Shown piece by piece: positions 34,573-44,083 of a stretch of 51,271 nucleotides of DNA (position 1 is the stretch's first letter; each line of letters opens with the position of its first letter). Origin of the DNA: DAIQON01 sp036787835 (lineage in GTDB: Bacteria; Patescibacteriota; Saccharimonadia; Saccharimonadales; UBA4665). A model generated the notes under the pieces. That model was given only the letters and a program-made list of their open reading frames with translations. It was not told where the DNA came from and did no database searches. Location: NCBI GenBank assembly GCA_036787835.1, contig DAIQON010000008.1:1-51271 (forward strand), read 5' to 3'. A program made the position numbers and the translations under genes.

Positions 34573-35223
34573 TTATTTTCTGTTTATTATGACTTCAGAC
34601 ACTTCCATATTCTTCGGTAGATCTAGTATCTGCTTGATAAACATAGCCACGTCTTCGGGGCGCATCCAGTCCTCTTCGCTTGCATCATAACCCAGTGCTT
34701 TTTCAGAAAAATTAGTTCTGATGCCACCTGGGCAAAAACTAATCACTCTACAGCTTGTATTTTTGAGCTCTTCTTGCAGACTCATAGTTAGCCCACGTTC
34801 AGCCCATTTTGAAGCAGTGTATAGTGGGTTCTCTTTTTTGCCAACCGTTCCTGCTGTAGATACGACATTTAAAATATCTGCCTTGTCATGCTTTATCCTA
34901 TCTAAAAGCAGTGATATCAGTAGAAGTGGAGCTTTAACATTTGTAGACATTACTTTTTTTACTTCAGCTTCAGTAATTTCCCCGAATTTTTGTCCATTGT
35001 ATACACCGATACAATTAATGACCGCTTCAATTTGACCGTCTAATTCTTGAACTAAATGGGCTGCTTTTTCAATCTCCGGACCCTCACGAAGATTTAGCAC
35101 AATGTTATGGTCGGCGTATTCAGACTTTTGAAGAGATATATTTACTACTTGCTTACCGGCATCTTTGTAGCACTTTGCGAGTTGTAGTCCTACGCCAGAG
35201 CTCGCTCCAGTTATTATTATCAT
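34573..35223 (-). CDS. Short-chain dehydrogenase/reductase (SDR)
   Basis: 216 residues: N-terminal TGASSGVGLQLAKCY (Gly-rich cofactor loop), NCIGVYN, catalytic Ser in VVSTAG and Y-T-A-S-K (about 145-149). Shorter than a classical SDR (about 250), lacking part of the C-terminus but with a late FCPGGIRTNFSEKALG as in SDR C-terminal loops. Probably acts on a sugar or keto compound. A TATCAT box lies nine bases before the ATG. Confidence 0.88.
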   Translation of the reverse strand: MIIITGASSGVGLQLAKCYKDAGKQVVNISLQKSEYADHNIVLNLREGPEIEKAAHLVQELDGQIEAVINCIGVYNGQKFGEITEAEVKKVMSTNVKAPLLLISLLLDRIKHDKADILNVVSTAGTVGKKENPLYTASKWAERGLTMSLQEELKNTSCRVISFCPGGIRTNFSEKALGYDASEEDWMRPEDVAMFIKQILDLPKNMEVSEVIINRK

Positions 35224-35318
35224 AGAACTATGATATCAGAGCATAACTATATGGTCGTCATTAAACTAATCTAGCACTATAGTATGCCGCGGGGCGAATT
35301 ACCGATGCTGCTTGGTCT

Positions 35319-35828
35319 CTAGATTTTACTAACGTAAGCCAAGAGTAGTTGCGTGCCAACATCAGCTGGGTCGAATGGTTGTATGTCGGGAAATTGCCTT
35401 AATACTTCTGGGAGAGTGTTTATTTGGTCGGGGCTGTGGTCTGCATTCAACCAGCTGCCGCACATCTCAAATGTCCATTCGGTGTCGTCTAGCTGGAAAC
35501 TGAAAGGTCCCCGAGTAGGGCCTTCACTTCCTTCGCTTGTATATCTAGCATAGTTAGCATGACCTCTTGGCCCTACTATCTCCAGTGTCCCATCGAAAAT
35601 AGTACGAAAACCATTTCTCAATTTTATTTTATGGTTCGAATCACCCGGAAATCTTTGATACAGAACATCATAACGCTTATCTACTGTGGAAGGGCCGGCT
35701 GTTCGATAAAATTCTAGCCCTGACAGGGCTTCAATGCTTGGCTCAGTGCTACCTTTTGGCGTTATTTCCCAACCGACATCGCCAGTTATTATAGTTTCAA
35801 AGGTACGTTCGCTTGTAATCGTTGACAC
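35319..35828 (-). CDS. Soluble protein of unknown function (GTG start)
   Basis: 169 residues, acidic, no membrane or known motif; beta-rich N-terminal half (FETIITGDVGWEITPKG) with a run of charged and Gly/Ser residues. The start is GTG at 35828 with GAGG eight bases upstream. The TGCTTGCA element lies 49 bases upstream. Confidence 0.55.
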   Translation of the reverse strand: MSTITSERTFETIITGDVGWEITPKGSTEPSIEALSGLEFYRTAGPSTVDKRYDVLYQRFPGDSNHKIKLRNGFRTIFDGTLEIVGPRGHANYARYTSEGSEGPTRGPFSFQLDDTEWTFEMCGSWLNADHSPDQINTLPEVLRQFPDIQPFDPADVGTQLLLAYVSKI

Positions 35829-35876
35829 GTTCTATCCTCGTTATTTAATACAATACTGCCAGTAACAACATTTACT

Positions 35877-35889
35877 TGCAAGCATGAGC
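35877..35889 (-). promoter_or_regulatory. TGCTTGCA element, site 6
   Basis: GCTCATGCTTGCA at 35889-35877. Here the matching -10 is not obvious: TATTGT lies 20 bases after TTGCAA, so the spacing is poorer than at the other sites. Confidence 0.45.
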
Positions 35890-35929
35890 AAAATATAAAA
35901 AGGTCAATTTACTATGAGGTATAGTCTAC

Positions 35930-36781
35930 TTACAGTTTATTAATTTTAGTCCAATCGCTATCTTTAAAGCCTTGGTCAATGGCATTTTTATACTGTCTTA
36001 TTACCTCGTCTAGTAATGGATGACTCACCCCATCAGCTGTTTGCTTGGCATAGTTTAAGTCTTTATTAATCCACTGGACTGAAAAATTTATTGGATCAGG
36101 CTCGGTTTGATAATCTCGCCAAGCAAGATTGGTCGTAGTACCGCCGGGACGCTCCGCCAAAGCATCCCCCACTAACTTTTCATCCAGCCCCATTACTTTT
36201 GATAGACGTAGGACCTCGCCTAGGCCTGCTATGTGTATGCCCTGAAGCATATTGAGCAGCAGCTTATACCTCATACCTGCTCCAGCAGTGCCAAAATATT
36301 TTAGTTCTTTAGCTATCGCCTTAAGATCTTCTTTTAACTGCTCAAACTTCTGCTTATCTCCACCAACAAGCAAAATAAGCTCACCAGCTTCTGCTCCCAT
36401 ACGTCCACCAGTCATAGGCATATCAAAAAACTCTAAATTGGCTTGCTCGCAGTTATCAGCTAGCTCGTCAACCCATTCAATCGAGATAGTAGCACAGCTA
36501 ATACCCATTTTAAGTGAGTTACTAAAGTCATTTTCCAATATTCCGTTCTTACCCATCCACACTTCTCTGGATGACTCATCATTCGCGGTGACTTCAAAGA
36601 TAATATCAGCTTGATTGGCCGCCTCTTTTGGCGAGCGACATAACTTTGCCCCTTTAGCGACCAGGCTGCTGGCTTTTTCGGGGGTTCTGTTCCAAACATA
36701 AACCTCATATCCATTTTTAAGGTAATTATCGGCAATTCCGCGCCCCATAATACCAAGACCAATCACAGCAATCTTTTTCAT
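35930..36781 (-). CDS. 3-hydroxyisobutyrate dehydrogenase-family NAD(P) oxidoreductase
   Basis: Start taken at ATG 36781 (MKKIAVIGLGIMGRG); the codons upstream lack the Rossmann pattern, and a TATGAT box precedes this ATG. 283 residues: cofactor loop GLGIMGRGIADNYL, D-substrate motif FFDMPMTGGRMGAEAGEL, catalytic Lys in GAGMRYKLLLNMLQG (about 172). Reaction class: oxidation of a beta-hydroxyacid or reduction of the semialdehyde. A link to the branched-chain pathway (ilvC, ilvA nearby) is possible but not shown. Confidence 0.87.
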   Translation of the reverse strand: MKKIAVIGLGIMGRGIADNYLKNGYEVYVWNRTPEKASSLVAKGAKLCRSPKEAANQADIIFEVTANDESSREVWMGKNGILENDFSNSLKMGISCATISIEWVDELADNCEQANLEFFDMPMTGGRMGAEAGELILLVGGDKQKFEQLKEDLKAIAKELKYFGTAGAGMRYKLLLNMLQGIHIAGLGEVLRLSKVMGLDEKLVGDALAERPGGTTTNLAWRDYQTEPDPINFSVQWINKDLNYAKQTADGVSHPLLDEVIRQYKNAIDQGFKDSDWTKINKL

Positions 36782-36857
36782 AGATATATCATAACAAAAT
36801 GACTTCATTATCCTTAGTTAATAATGCTTATTTATCGTGCGCTGATTTTGGTCTTAC

Positions 36858-37715
36858 TCAGCTTTTGATTAGAACAGCCGATAAGACCACCAGGATAGAT
36901 GCGCCGACTTTTCTTGGCAAATGGTCTTTCTCATTAAGAAAGAAGTAGCTTAGCAGTACAGTGATCACGACTTGCGATGTTAGTAGCATCGCCACTTTGG
37001 CTGGCTGCGGAGCACTCCTATAAGCGTAGTAGGCAAAAAGGAAATTTCCCAGGCTTGGCAAAGCCACCAATAGTGGAATACCCAGAGTATTTTTTAGCTT
37101 TTTACTATTAATTAAGTCTTTAATAACAACTTTCGAGTTTAACAAGAAAACTACAGCTGCCGCTCCAAAGTATGCAATTACTAAATAAGTACTCGGCCCT
37201 ACTTCCTTAGATAGCTTTGCGCTTGCCAGTTGAAAAACTGAAAACAAGAATGCTGAGAGTATCATCAAACTCACGCCTTTTTTGTGAAATTCGATCTTTC
37301 CAGATACAACACATAAAACCGCAAGTATCAGTAGTACTATGCCCATAATATTTATAAAACTTAGGTGAAGATTCAAAAATATAAAAGATAGGAATGTATT
37401 AAAAATTAGTATAGAAGAAAATGAGATTTGGGCTGTGCCATTTGTAAGATTTTTAATGGCTGCAAAGTAGACAATATTACCCAGGCCTTGCCCAAGCACT
37501 ACCAACAAAATGGTTATTAAGCTAACGCCATTAAAATTAAGAGATAAGCCGCCTAATAGTGGTGCAAGAATAAGGCTAATTATCCCTCCTGAAAATGATA
37601 GAAGAGTCGCTTGTGTATATGGCGATACAAGAAGTTTATTCGATAGGACCTTGGTCATAACACCGTAAACCGCTCTGAATATAACCGAGACGCCTGTTAG
37701 CCAAATCCATTCCAT
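36858..37715 (-). CDS. EamA/DMT-family permease
   Basis: 285 residues with about ten hydrophobic helices in two related halves, typical of the drug/metabolite transporter superfamily. A charged C-terminal segment (LNEKDHLPRKVG) lies between helices 9 and 10, as in EamA proteins. Promoter-like TATATT stands six to ten bases before the ATG, so it is probably leaderless. Substrate unknown. Confidence 0.85.
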   Translation of the reverse strand: MEWIWLTGVSVIFRAVYGVMTKVLSNKLLVSPYTQATLLSFSGGIISLILAPLLGGLSLNFNGVSLITILLVVLGQGLGNIVYFAAIKNLTNGTAQISFSSILIFNTFLSFIFLNLHLSFINIMGIVLLILAVLCVVSGKIEFHKKGVSLMILSAFLFSVFQLASAKLSKEVGPSTYLVIAYFGAAAVVFLLNSKVVIKDLINSKKLKNTLGIPLLVALPSLGNFLFAYYAYRSAPQPAKVAMLLTSQVVITVLLSYFFLNEKDHLPRKVGASILVVLSAVLIKS

Positions 37716-37786
37716 CTAGTTAATATAGCAAAATATCAGACTAAAAACCTTGTGGATTACAAATTTACTAGGATTTGTTCGATAAA

Positions 37787-39967
37787 TTAGATACTAGCAA
37801 TCATTTTAAGAAGTGATAACACCTCTTTACTTGAAGGCGCTCGATAGGCAGCAGCAGTTCGGCCAGGCCCGACTTTAATACCATATTGATTAGCTTTCAG
37901 GCCAACGAATAAAGGTTCGTCGGTTGCGTCATCGCCAATAAATACTACGAAGGGGAAGCCTTGATCTAGCCACTGTTCTGCAGCGTTTACTTTGCTAATT
38001 AACGGATTCTTAATTTCTAGTGATTTACTCCCTTGCATAAGTTCTAATCCATAATCTTTAAGTATTGGTTTTAAGGCGCTCTTAATAACTACTGTATATT
38101 TCTGGCCTTGATACGGAGTTGCAGCTCTGTAATGCCAAACAAGTGAATGTGCCTTGACCTCAATATCTGCACCTGGAGTTAGCAGTTTATATTTCTCGAG
38201 TACTGGCAGTAATAGTCTCTGCCAGTTACTGTTAGCCTTTTCAATTGAATGCCATCTTGTGTTTGACGCTTTTTTTATCGACGCACCATGCTCTGAGACC
38301 AAGTTAATTTTTAGCCCACCAAACCAATTCTCCAAATCTAAAGAACTTCTTCCGCTGATCAGTACAATCTCATTAGATTTGTCTTGGCTCAATTTATTTA
38401 AAAGGCTTATTAATGATTTTGGTGGCAATGCTTTTTTGTAGTTCTTGTTAAATGGAACTAATGTGCCATCATAATCTAGTAAAATTAATCGTTTTTTAGC
38501 TTGCCTATAATCAGTTACCAGTTGGTTTAGAATTTGTTTGTTTAGGGTTTTAGTTTGCTTAATAACTATTGGCTGATTAATAGCGGTGACGAACGATTTT
38601 GCCCAAAACTGAACGGTGTTGGTAGAAAGTATCTTTTTCATCCGCTTAAGCCGACCACGGTATTCCCGCCTATGCATCCTAATTGCCTTCTCCAGCGCCT
38701 CGATCAAACTGTCTATTTGTTTGGGATTAACAATTAGGGCATCGTTTAATTCCTCTGCAGCCCCAGCAGTCTCACTAAGAATTAAAACTCCATGATTTTT
38801 GTTTGTTGCAACGAATTCCTTTGCCGTAAGGTTCATACCATCTCTAAGTGGCGTAATAAAAGCTATGTCTGCAATCTGAAATAATGCGGCGACCTCTTCA
38901 AATGGTTGACTTATATTCATAAGATCAACTGGCGTCCACTTATCGTTTCCGTAAGCCTCGTTTATCTCGGCGGCCAGCTCATTTAGTTTTAGCGATAGCT
39001 TCATATAGGGTGAGACCTCAGTTCTTGATGGTGCTGCTACCATAGCAAATACAACTCTGCCAATATATTTAGGGTTGCGCTTTAGAAACTCTTTATAAGC
39101 ACTTAACCGCTCAATTAGTCCTTTGGTCGGGTCAAGACGATCAACGCTAGCTATTATTTTTTGCCGAGCATACTTTTTCTTGTATCTCTTTACCGCTAGT
39201 TTGACTCCCCTGGATTTCCGAGCAGCTGCATACTTCTCGAAATCTATCCCCATAGGAAATGCCTGAACTTTTACCTGGCGACTAGCAAGGTATACTCTAT
39301 TTTCACTTACCTTGCCTATACCTGAAATACTGACGTATTTTAAGAATTTCTTAACATAACTATTGGTATGAAAGCCAACTACATTCGCGCCCAGTATACC
39401 ATTTACCAGTCGTTTTGCTTCAGGTAGACGAGTAAGGGTTTTTTGCTTCGGAAATGGCACGTGCGAAAAGAAGCCGATTGTGGCTTCAGAGTTTTTCTTA
39501 CGTAGCGTATTAGGGAGCAATAATAGGTGATAATCGTGTATCCAAATCTGGGCCTTTGGATTAGCTAAATTTATAACGGTTTCAGCAAATAGATCATTGA
39601 CCTTTCGATAGGCTGTCCACCAAGCATTAAGATGAGCTTTGCTATACCTTCTGGCAGGCAGGTCATGAAACATCGGCCAAAGCACAGTATTACAATAGCC
39701 ATTATAATAATCGGCGATTTGTTTTTTGCTTAGAAAGACCGGAAAACAGTTGTGCTTACCCAGCTCAGTTGCAATCGCCTCTTTATCTCGTTCTGTTAGC
39801 TCCTCACTGGCAATACCAGGCCAACCAACCCAAACGTTGCTTCGGTCGTTAACGTATGAAGAAAGACCGGTCGAGACCCCACCTAGGCTCGGCACATATA
39901 CCAGAACACCGTTTTCCTTCTTAACGCTAATTGGCAATCTATTCGATACGATAAGTACTTGAGACAT
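37787..39967 (-). CDS. Bifunctional trehalose-6-phosphate synthase/phosphatase (OtsA-OtsB fusion)
   Basis: 726 residues. N-terminal GT20 synthase (about 1-470): RLPISVKK near the start, GWPG, FFSHVPFPKQ, and SVDRLDPTKGL for nucleotide sugar and Glc6P binding. C-terminal HAD-type phosphatase (about 490-726): catalytic LLDYDGTLVPF, a middle SGRSSLDLENW and late FIGDDATDEPLF. The pair makes trehalose from UDP/ADP-glucose and Glc6P in one protein. Extended -10 TGGTATAAT lies about 20 bases before the ATG. In a small genome it suggests storage or stress protection. Confidence 0.9.
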   Translation of the reverse strand: MSQVLIVSNRLPISVKKENGVLVYVPSLGGVSTGLSSYVNDRSNVWVGWPGIASEELTERDKEAIATELGKHNCFPVFLSKKQIADYYNGYCNTVLWPMFHDLPARRYSKAHLNAWWTAYRKVNDLFAETVINLANPKAQIWIHDYHLLLLPNTLRKKNSEATIGFFSHVPFPKQKTLTRLPEAKRLVNGILGANVVGFHTNSYVKKFLKYVSISGIGKVSENRVYLASRQVKVQAFPMGIDFEKYAAARKSRGVKLAVKRYKKKYARQKIIASVDRLDPTKGLIERLSAYKEFLKRNPKYIGRVVFAMVAAPSRTEVSPYMKLSLKLNELAAEINEAYGNDKWTPVDLMNISQPFEEVAALFQIADIAFITPLRDGMNLTAKEFVATNKNHGVLILSETAGAAEELNDALIVNPKQIDSLIEALEKAIRMHRREYRGRLKRMKKILSTNTVQFWAKSFVTAINQPIVIKQTKTLNKQILNQLVTDYRQAKKRLILLDYDGTLVPFNKNYKKALPPKSLISLLNKLSQDKSNEIVLISGRSSLDLENWFGGLKINLVSEHGASIKKASNTRWHSIEKANSNWQRLLLPVLEKYKLLTPGADIEVKAHSLVWHYRAATPYQGQKYTVVIKSALKPILKDYGLELMQGSKSLEIKNPLISKVNAAEQWLDQGFPFVVFIGDDATDEPLFVGLKANQYGIKVGPGRTAAAYRAPSSKEVLSLLKMIASI

Positions 39968-40133
39968 AAATATCCACTACTTAAATTATACCAGTGTCGG
40001 TGCAAACTGTGGTAATAATGTCTATATTAGTGAGTCCTTCCTGCTCTTTGTTGACTTGATTTGGTCTAGCCCTATTTATGCTTATATAAACTATTGCACC
40101 TAGAAGAGTGCCTCCGTTTTAATCACAGACTTT

Positions 40134-40589
40134 TCATATAGCTTCGTTCTCAGCAGAGACTACCGCTTTCATTACTATACCTTCACCGTATAGTACACGA
40201 AAATCATGTCGTGAATTATAGACCCAAACTTTTTCAGTCTCTTCATCATATTCAACCAATTTACCAACAAACAGCTGACGATAGGGACTGATTCGAGAGA
40301 TATTATGATTATATGACGAACTACCCGCAAGAGAATTAGCCCAAATTGATGATTGTGGGTCAAGTTGCTCGGCATATAGTTTAGCGTCTAACCCCAGATC
40401 AGTAACCCAGATATCAATACCCTCATGAGCAGGAAATACGTTATCTTTTAGCTGTTCGACGGTTGCCCTTATACTGCTGGCTTCTTCAGCATCGGTAGTA
40501 GAATATGCCCCCAATGCTCTCGCTAAAGCAAATCTTGATAATGCTTCATTGATGGCTTCTTCAGCACTGGCTAGCTCAGGATCGATCAT
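40134..40589 (-). CDS. Soluble protein of unknown function
   Basis: 151 residues, acidic; helical N-terminal half (ELASAEEAINEALSRFALARA) and beta-rich C-terminal half with FVGKLVEYDEETEKVWVYNSRH. No recognised motif. It starts about 40 bases after the small membrane-protein gene and is likely in that operon. Confidence 0.55.
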   Translation of the reverse strand: MIDPELASAEEAINEALSRFALARALGAYSTTDAEEASSIRATVEQLKDNVFPAHEGIDIWVTDLGLDAKLYAEQLDPQSSIWANSLAGSSSYNHNISRISPYRQLFVGKLVEYDEETEKVWVYNSRHDFRVLYGEGIVMKAVVSAENEAI

Positions 40590-40629
40590 AAATAAGTCCT
40601 AACAAAAGTTAAAAATATAGCTTTAAGAA

Positions 40630-40968
40630 CTAAACTCCCCAATAATTAGCATGGTTAGCGTTTACTATACTCCAGTACAGCCAGTAGCTAAGTAAAATGC
40701 AAAGAATTAAACCTACCAGCGGCACAATTTTCGTTAGTCCCTTAGCTCTTTTTGCTCCAATAAGACCATAAACTATGCCAGCGATCGCTAGTGGCAAGCC
40801 GAGTACGCCCCATCTCCAGGCGTGGATATTATCGAAGAAATTGCCATTATTAAACTGACCGTCTAGTTTAGTTGCAATAAAAAGTAACAACCAATCAAGT
40901 GCAAACAGCGCAACTGGAAAATAGATTAACCAACTATTACTTACTATTTTTTTACCCATGGCTCCCAT
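40630..40968 (-). CDS. Small polytopic membrane protein
   Basis: 112 residues with three hydrophobic segments (about 11-31, 52-72, 80-102). The first part begins MGAMGKKIV; an alternative start a few codons in is possible. No family motif. Cotranscribed with the 151-residue gene downstream. Confidence 0.6.
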   Translation of the reverse strand: MGAMGKKIVSNSWLIYFPVALFALDWLLLFIATKLDGQFNNGNFFDNIHAWRWGVLGLPLAIAGIVYGLIGAKRAKGLTKIVPLVGLILCILLSYWLYWSIVNANHANYWGV

Positions 40969-41027
40969 GGGTTTAGCATATCAAATATTTTAGGATGACC
41001 CTAGTAACGTCGGGCATAGAAGCTATG

Positions 41028-41975
41028 CTAGCTATGATCAGCAATATAGTTTGCAACATCGATATATGACGGCAAAGAGCGCTGAGATATTTTTAGTGCC
41101 GCCGTTATACACCCAAATCTCATACTATCTATAAACTCATTACCTTTACTAAGTGCCGTTATAAATCCTGCATCAAAGCTATCTCCAGCACCTACTGTAT
41201 GTATCGGTTTTACAGTTATTGTTGGAACTCTAACAATTTCTCCGTTAACAATACTCACTACACCATTTTCACCATCTTTTACTACAATCATTCCTTTAAC
41301 TTCATGTTCAAGCAAGTTTAAACCTTCCTCGATAGAAGCTACTTCCCATAACTCAATGAACTCGTCTTTGCTAGGCAAATAATAGTCCGATAACTTGGCT
41401 AAGCTTTTCATTAATAATCTCTCTTCGGCTGTTACTTTGTTATTTAAGCGACCATGGTCTAACACGACGCTCGTATTTGAAGTACCCGCATGTAAAATCA
41501 ATTTCTCAAGCGTAGGTAGTAATGATTTTAATTTAAAGCCACCACCAATAAATAAATAATGACATTCCTCCAGCCTAGATTGTGCCCGGATAATTAATTC
41601 ATCTGCAGTTAAAGACTGGTTTGCATCACCTGCTACAGCCATAATAGTTTGGCCTCTATCATTAACCATATTGAAGCTAATGTTAGTAGAAACGTCTTCT
41701 GATATAACTAACAATGGTTCGACCTCAGCCTGCTCGAGCATGTCTGAGAGAATAATACCCATTTCATCTTTACCAACCTTACCAACAAAAGTTGTCGGCA
41801 TTCCCAGCGCACTACATATTCTTGCAAAATTAACTGCTGAGCCACCTGGCACAAGTTCGTAGCCTTGTCCTACTGTTTCGGTTTCCAACTGCAGACCATT
41901 TTCGCCTATAGGGAAATTTGGAACATTAATATCTACATACGCCCCGCCAATAGCCAGTAGTTCACCATGCTTCAT
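41028..41975 (-). CDS. PfkB-family carbohydrate/nucleoside kinase
   Basis: 315 residues: first PfkB signature GGSAVNFARICSALG (about 41) and second HTVGAGDSFDAGFITAL (about 254) with the catalytic Asp of GAGD. The N-terminus GGAYVDINVPN matches sugar kinases. Phosphorylates ribose, fructose or a nucleoside; not decided. A TATCAT box lies nine bases before the ATG. Confidence 0.9.
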   Translation of the reverse strand: MKHGELLAIGGAYVDINVPNFPIGENGLQLETETVGQGYELVPGGSAVNFARICSALGMPTTFVGKVGKDEMGIILSDMLEQAEVEPLLVISEDVSTNISFNMVNDRGQTIMAVAGDANQSLTADELIIRAQSRLEECHYLFIGGGFKLKSLLPTLEKLILHAGTSNTSVVLDHGRLNNKVTAEERLLMKSLAKLSDYYLPSKDEFIELWEVASIEEGLNLLEHEVKGMIVVKDGENGVVSIVNGEIVRVPTITVKPIHTVGAGDSFDAGFITALSKGNEFIDSMRFGCITAALKISQRSLPSYIDVANYIADHS

Positions 41976-42077
41976 TGTTGAATGATATCATAAACGGTAA
42001 GCGGAGACTCGAGTCATATTGAGATAGGTAAATATTTACCTATGACCGACTTCGACCTCCGTTGATCAGTAGCTAGA

Positions 42078-42587
42078 CTAAATATCGCTTGGTATCTCAA
42101 ACTTTGTGTTAGGAACTATTCTGACAAAACGAACTCCGAGATTGTCTGCAAAAATGCCGTCTGTATCCCTGTCGCCAAACATAAGAGAATGCTCGAAATC
42201 AATATTGCCTTTGTTTGTTTCCAGGAAATCTTTAAGGCCGCCGATCTTTGGCTTACGGCATTCACAGTTTTCTTCTGGCCCATGAGGGCACATCATTACA
42301 AAATCGAATACAATACCTCTGTTGTCCAGCTCGGCATACATTTTGCTCGTAACTTCCTCGTATATATCTTTAGGTCTCTTGGGCGTATCTAGCCAGGGCT
42401 GGTTGGTAACAAGAACAAACTTGAAACCTAGTTTTTTTAATTTATCCAAGCCTTCCAAAGCGTCATTGAGAAATCTTAATCTAGTCATTTTTTCTCTGGT
42501 AGTTTGCAGCGGATATGAATCGGTTCCATCTTGCTCAGGCTCAATTAGGATTGTTCCGTCTCTATCAAGGAATGCGTATTTCTGCAT
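42078..42587 (-). CDS. HAD-IIIA phosphatase (HisB-N/GmhB-like)
   Basis: 169 residues: FLDRDGTILIEPE (nucleophile and acid Asp), VLVTNQP, and CPHGPEENCECRKPKIGG, the Cys/His zinc loop of D,D-heptose-1,7-bisphosphate phosphatase and histidinol phosphatase. Late MFGDRDTDGIFA carries the Mg-binding Asp. Substrate could be a sugar bisphosphate; pathway partners are not here. A TATCAT box precedes the ATG by nine bases. Confidence 0.85.
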   Translation of the reverse strand: MQKYAFLDRDGTILIEPEQDGTDSYPLQTTREKMTRLRFLNDALEGLDKLKKLGFKFVLVTNQPWLDTPKRPKDIYEEVTSKMYAELDNRGIVFDFVMMCPHGPEENCECRKPKIGGLKDFLETNKGNIDFEHSLMFGDRDTDGIFADNLGVRFVRIVPNTKFEIPSDI

Positions 42588-42656
42588 ATCTGTAATGATA
42601 ACAAAATTCGGTCAAAATAGCTTATTTTATTTAGCTCATGCCGTAGAAATTATATA

Positions 42657-43310
42657 TTACCAATCCTCTAGCATTTCAACGCTAAAATCGCTTAATGAGT
42701 GAAGAATGATGTCTGCTATGCCAAACCTTTTGTCGTTACGCATACCCGGTTCAGGAATAGCTATACACTTCATTCTTGCTGCCTTTGCTGATAGCACACC
42801 ATTAGCTGAGTCTTCAAATGTTAGACAGTGAGTTGGATGGACCCCAAGCTCATGGGCAGTACTAATGTATACAGCTGGATGAGGCTTACCAAAGGCCTCG
42901 TCATGGGCAGAATGAATTACCTGCATTTTATCTTTAATTCCAAGCTTCTCAAGAACGGTATTTATGAGTTCATCCGGTGATGATGAGGCAATAGCCATCG
43001 GTAACTTAAGTGATTCACAGGCTTCTATAGCCTCGGCTACGCCTTGCTTAGCTTCACCTTTTTCTTTAATTAATTCAATGACTAGTTCGTCTATATGTTG
43101 AGCTACTTCTTGCTGAGTCGGACTATCCCATGGGAATAGTCTATGCCAATGGTGAACTACTTCATCTGTACGTAGCCCAGTTGTTTGAGTAGTCATTTCT
43201 CGAGTTAAGGGAACACCCACCCCATTAAATACCTTAACTTCTGCTTCTGCCCAAATCGGCTCACTATCTATAAGTAGGCCGTCCATGTCAAATATAACTG
43301 CATCAATCAT
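42657..43310 (-). CDS. HAD-IA phosphatase (beta-phosphoglucomutase/YniC-like)
   Basis: 217 residues: FDMDGLLIDSEPIWAEAE (Asp nucleophile with the cap-domain type I start), IASSSPDELI (Ser/Thr motif), GKPHPAVYISTAHEL (Lys) and LTFEDSANGVLSAKAA (Asp pair). This is the sugar-phosphate phosphatase/beta-PGM group. Likely a hexose- or hexitol-phosphate phosphatase. Confidence 0.88.
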   Translation of the reverse strand: MIDAVIFDMDGLLIDSEPIWAEAEVKVFNGVGVPLTREMTTQTTGLRTDEVVHHWHRLFPWDSPTQQEVAQHIDELVIELIKEKGEAKQGVAEAIEACESLKLPMAIASSSPDELINTVLEKLGIKDKMQVIHSAHDEAFGKPHPAVYISTAHELGVHPTHCLTFEDSANGVLSAKAARMKCIAIPEPGMRNDKRFGIADIILHSLSDFSVEMLEDW

Positions 43311-43396
43311 ATGATTAATATAGCTTCGTTATAGTTCGTCAGGCTGTGACGATCTAGATATGCTTTCATCAATATATAGTAACAAATTATCTAAAC

Positions 43397-44059
43397 TTAA
43401 CCTTTTGTACCAAAGGACCATACCCAGTCTAGGTCTCGTACATCAGGACCAAAGCGTTCTCTTTCATTTAACGTATGGTTTTGTTTGATAATAAAGCCGG
43501 CATTTTCCAGTATTCGATTCAATCCTTGCTCACTCTTAAAGTTATAGAAACGAGACGATTCACTACTGAACGTCTCAATTACTTCGCGGGAGCCTTCACC
43601 TTCTTTAAAAGATACAGCAACTATTCCTTTAGGAGCTAGGACTCTATATATTTCGATTAGTGCTTTTTCTAAATCCTGATCATTTAAATGAAGTAGTACT
43701 GCGTTACACCAAACACTACCAAAGCTATTATCTTCAAGGTCTAGGTTTCTAACATCCATATATTCAAAATCAAGGTCAGGGTGTAAGGATTTTGCTCTGT
43801 CTAAAAGTTGTTTTGACATGTCTATACCAACAGTCTTATATCCCATTTTGGTAAGAACTCCTGAATCCTTACCTGAGCCTACATCCAAAATAGGTAGCGA
43901 TTTGTCTGGCATATATTTAAGCATTATCCCCATCTCTACGGCGTTAATCATAACGTCAGTAGTTGTGACAAACTTGTCTGGAGCATTATCGTAAGCCTGG
44001 ATAGTTTTAGCCATGTAATCGTCATTCATTCTAATAATCATAGCAAACTGAGTGATCAA
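43397..44059 (-). CDS. Class I SAM-dependent methyltransferase
   Basis: 220 residues. SAM-binding motif ILDVGSGKDSGVLTKMG (about 57), acidic VGIDMS at strand 2, DNSFGSVWCNAVLLHL (motif IV) and a late EIYRVLAPKGIVAVSF. Methyltransf_11 type. The ATG at 44059 starts MITQFAMIIRM; ATG about 10-16 codons later is also plausible. Substrate unknown. Confidence 0.85.
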   Translation of the reverse strand: MITQFAMIIRMNDDYMAKTIQAYDNAPDKFVTTTDVMINAVEMGIMLKYMPDKSLPILDVGSGKDSGVLTKMGYKTVGIDMSKQLLDRAKSLHPDLDFEYMDVRNLDLEDNSFGSVWCNAVLLHLNDQDLEKALIEIYRVLAPKGIVAVSFKEGEGSREVIETFSSESSRFYNFKSEQGLNRILENAGFIIKQNHTLNERERFGPDVRDLDWVWSFGTKG

Positions 44060-44083
44060 ACGGGCTTTAGTCTCGACAGCTGC

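Noticed and set aside
40075..40115. GCAC...GTGC hairpin between 39967 and 40134 as a terminator
   Set aside because: Four-bp stem and no T run next to it on either strand.
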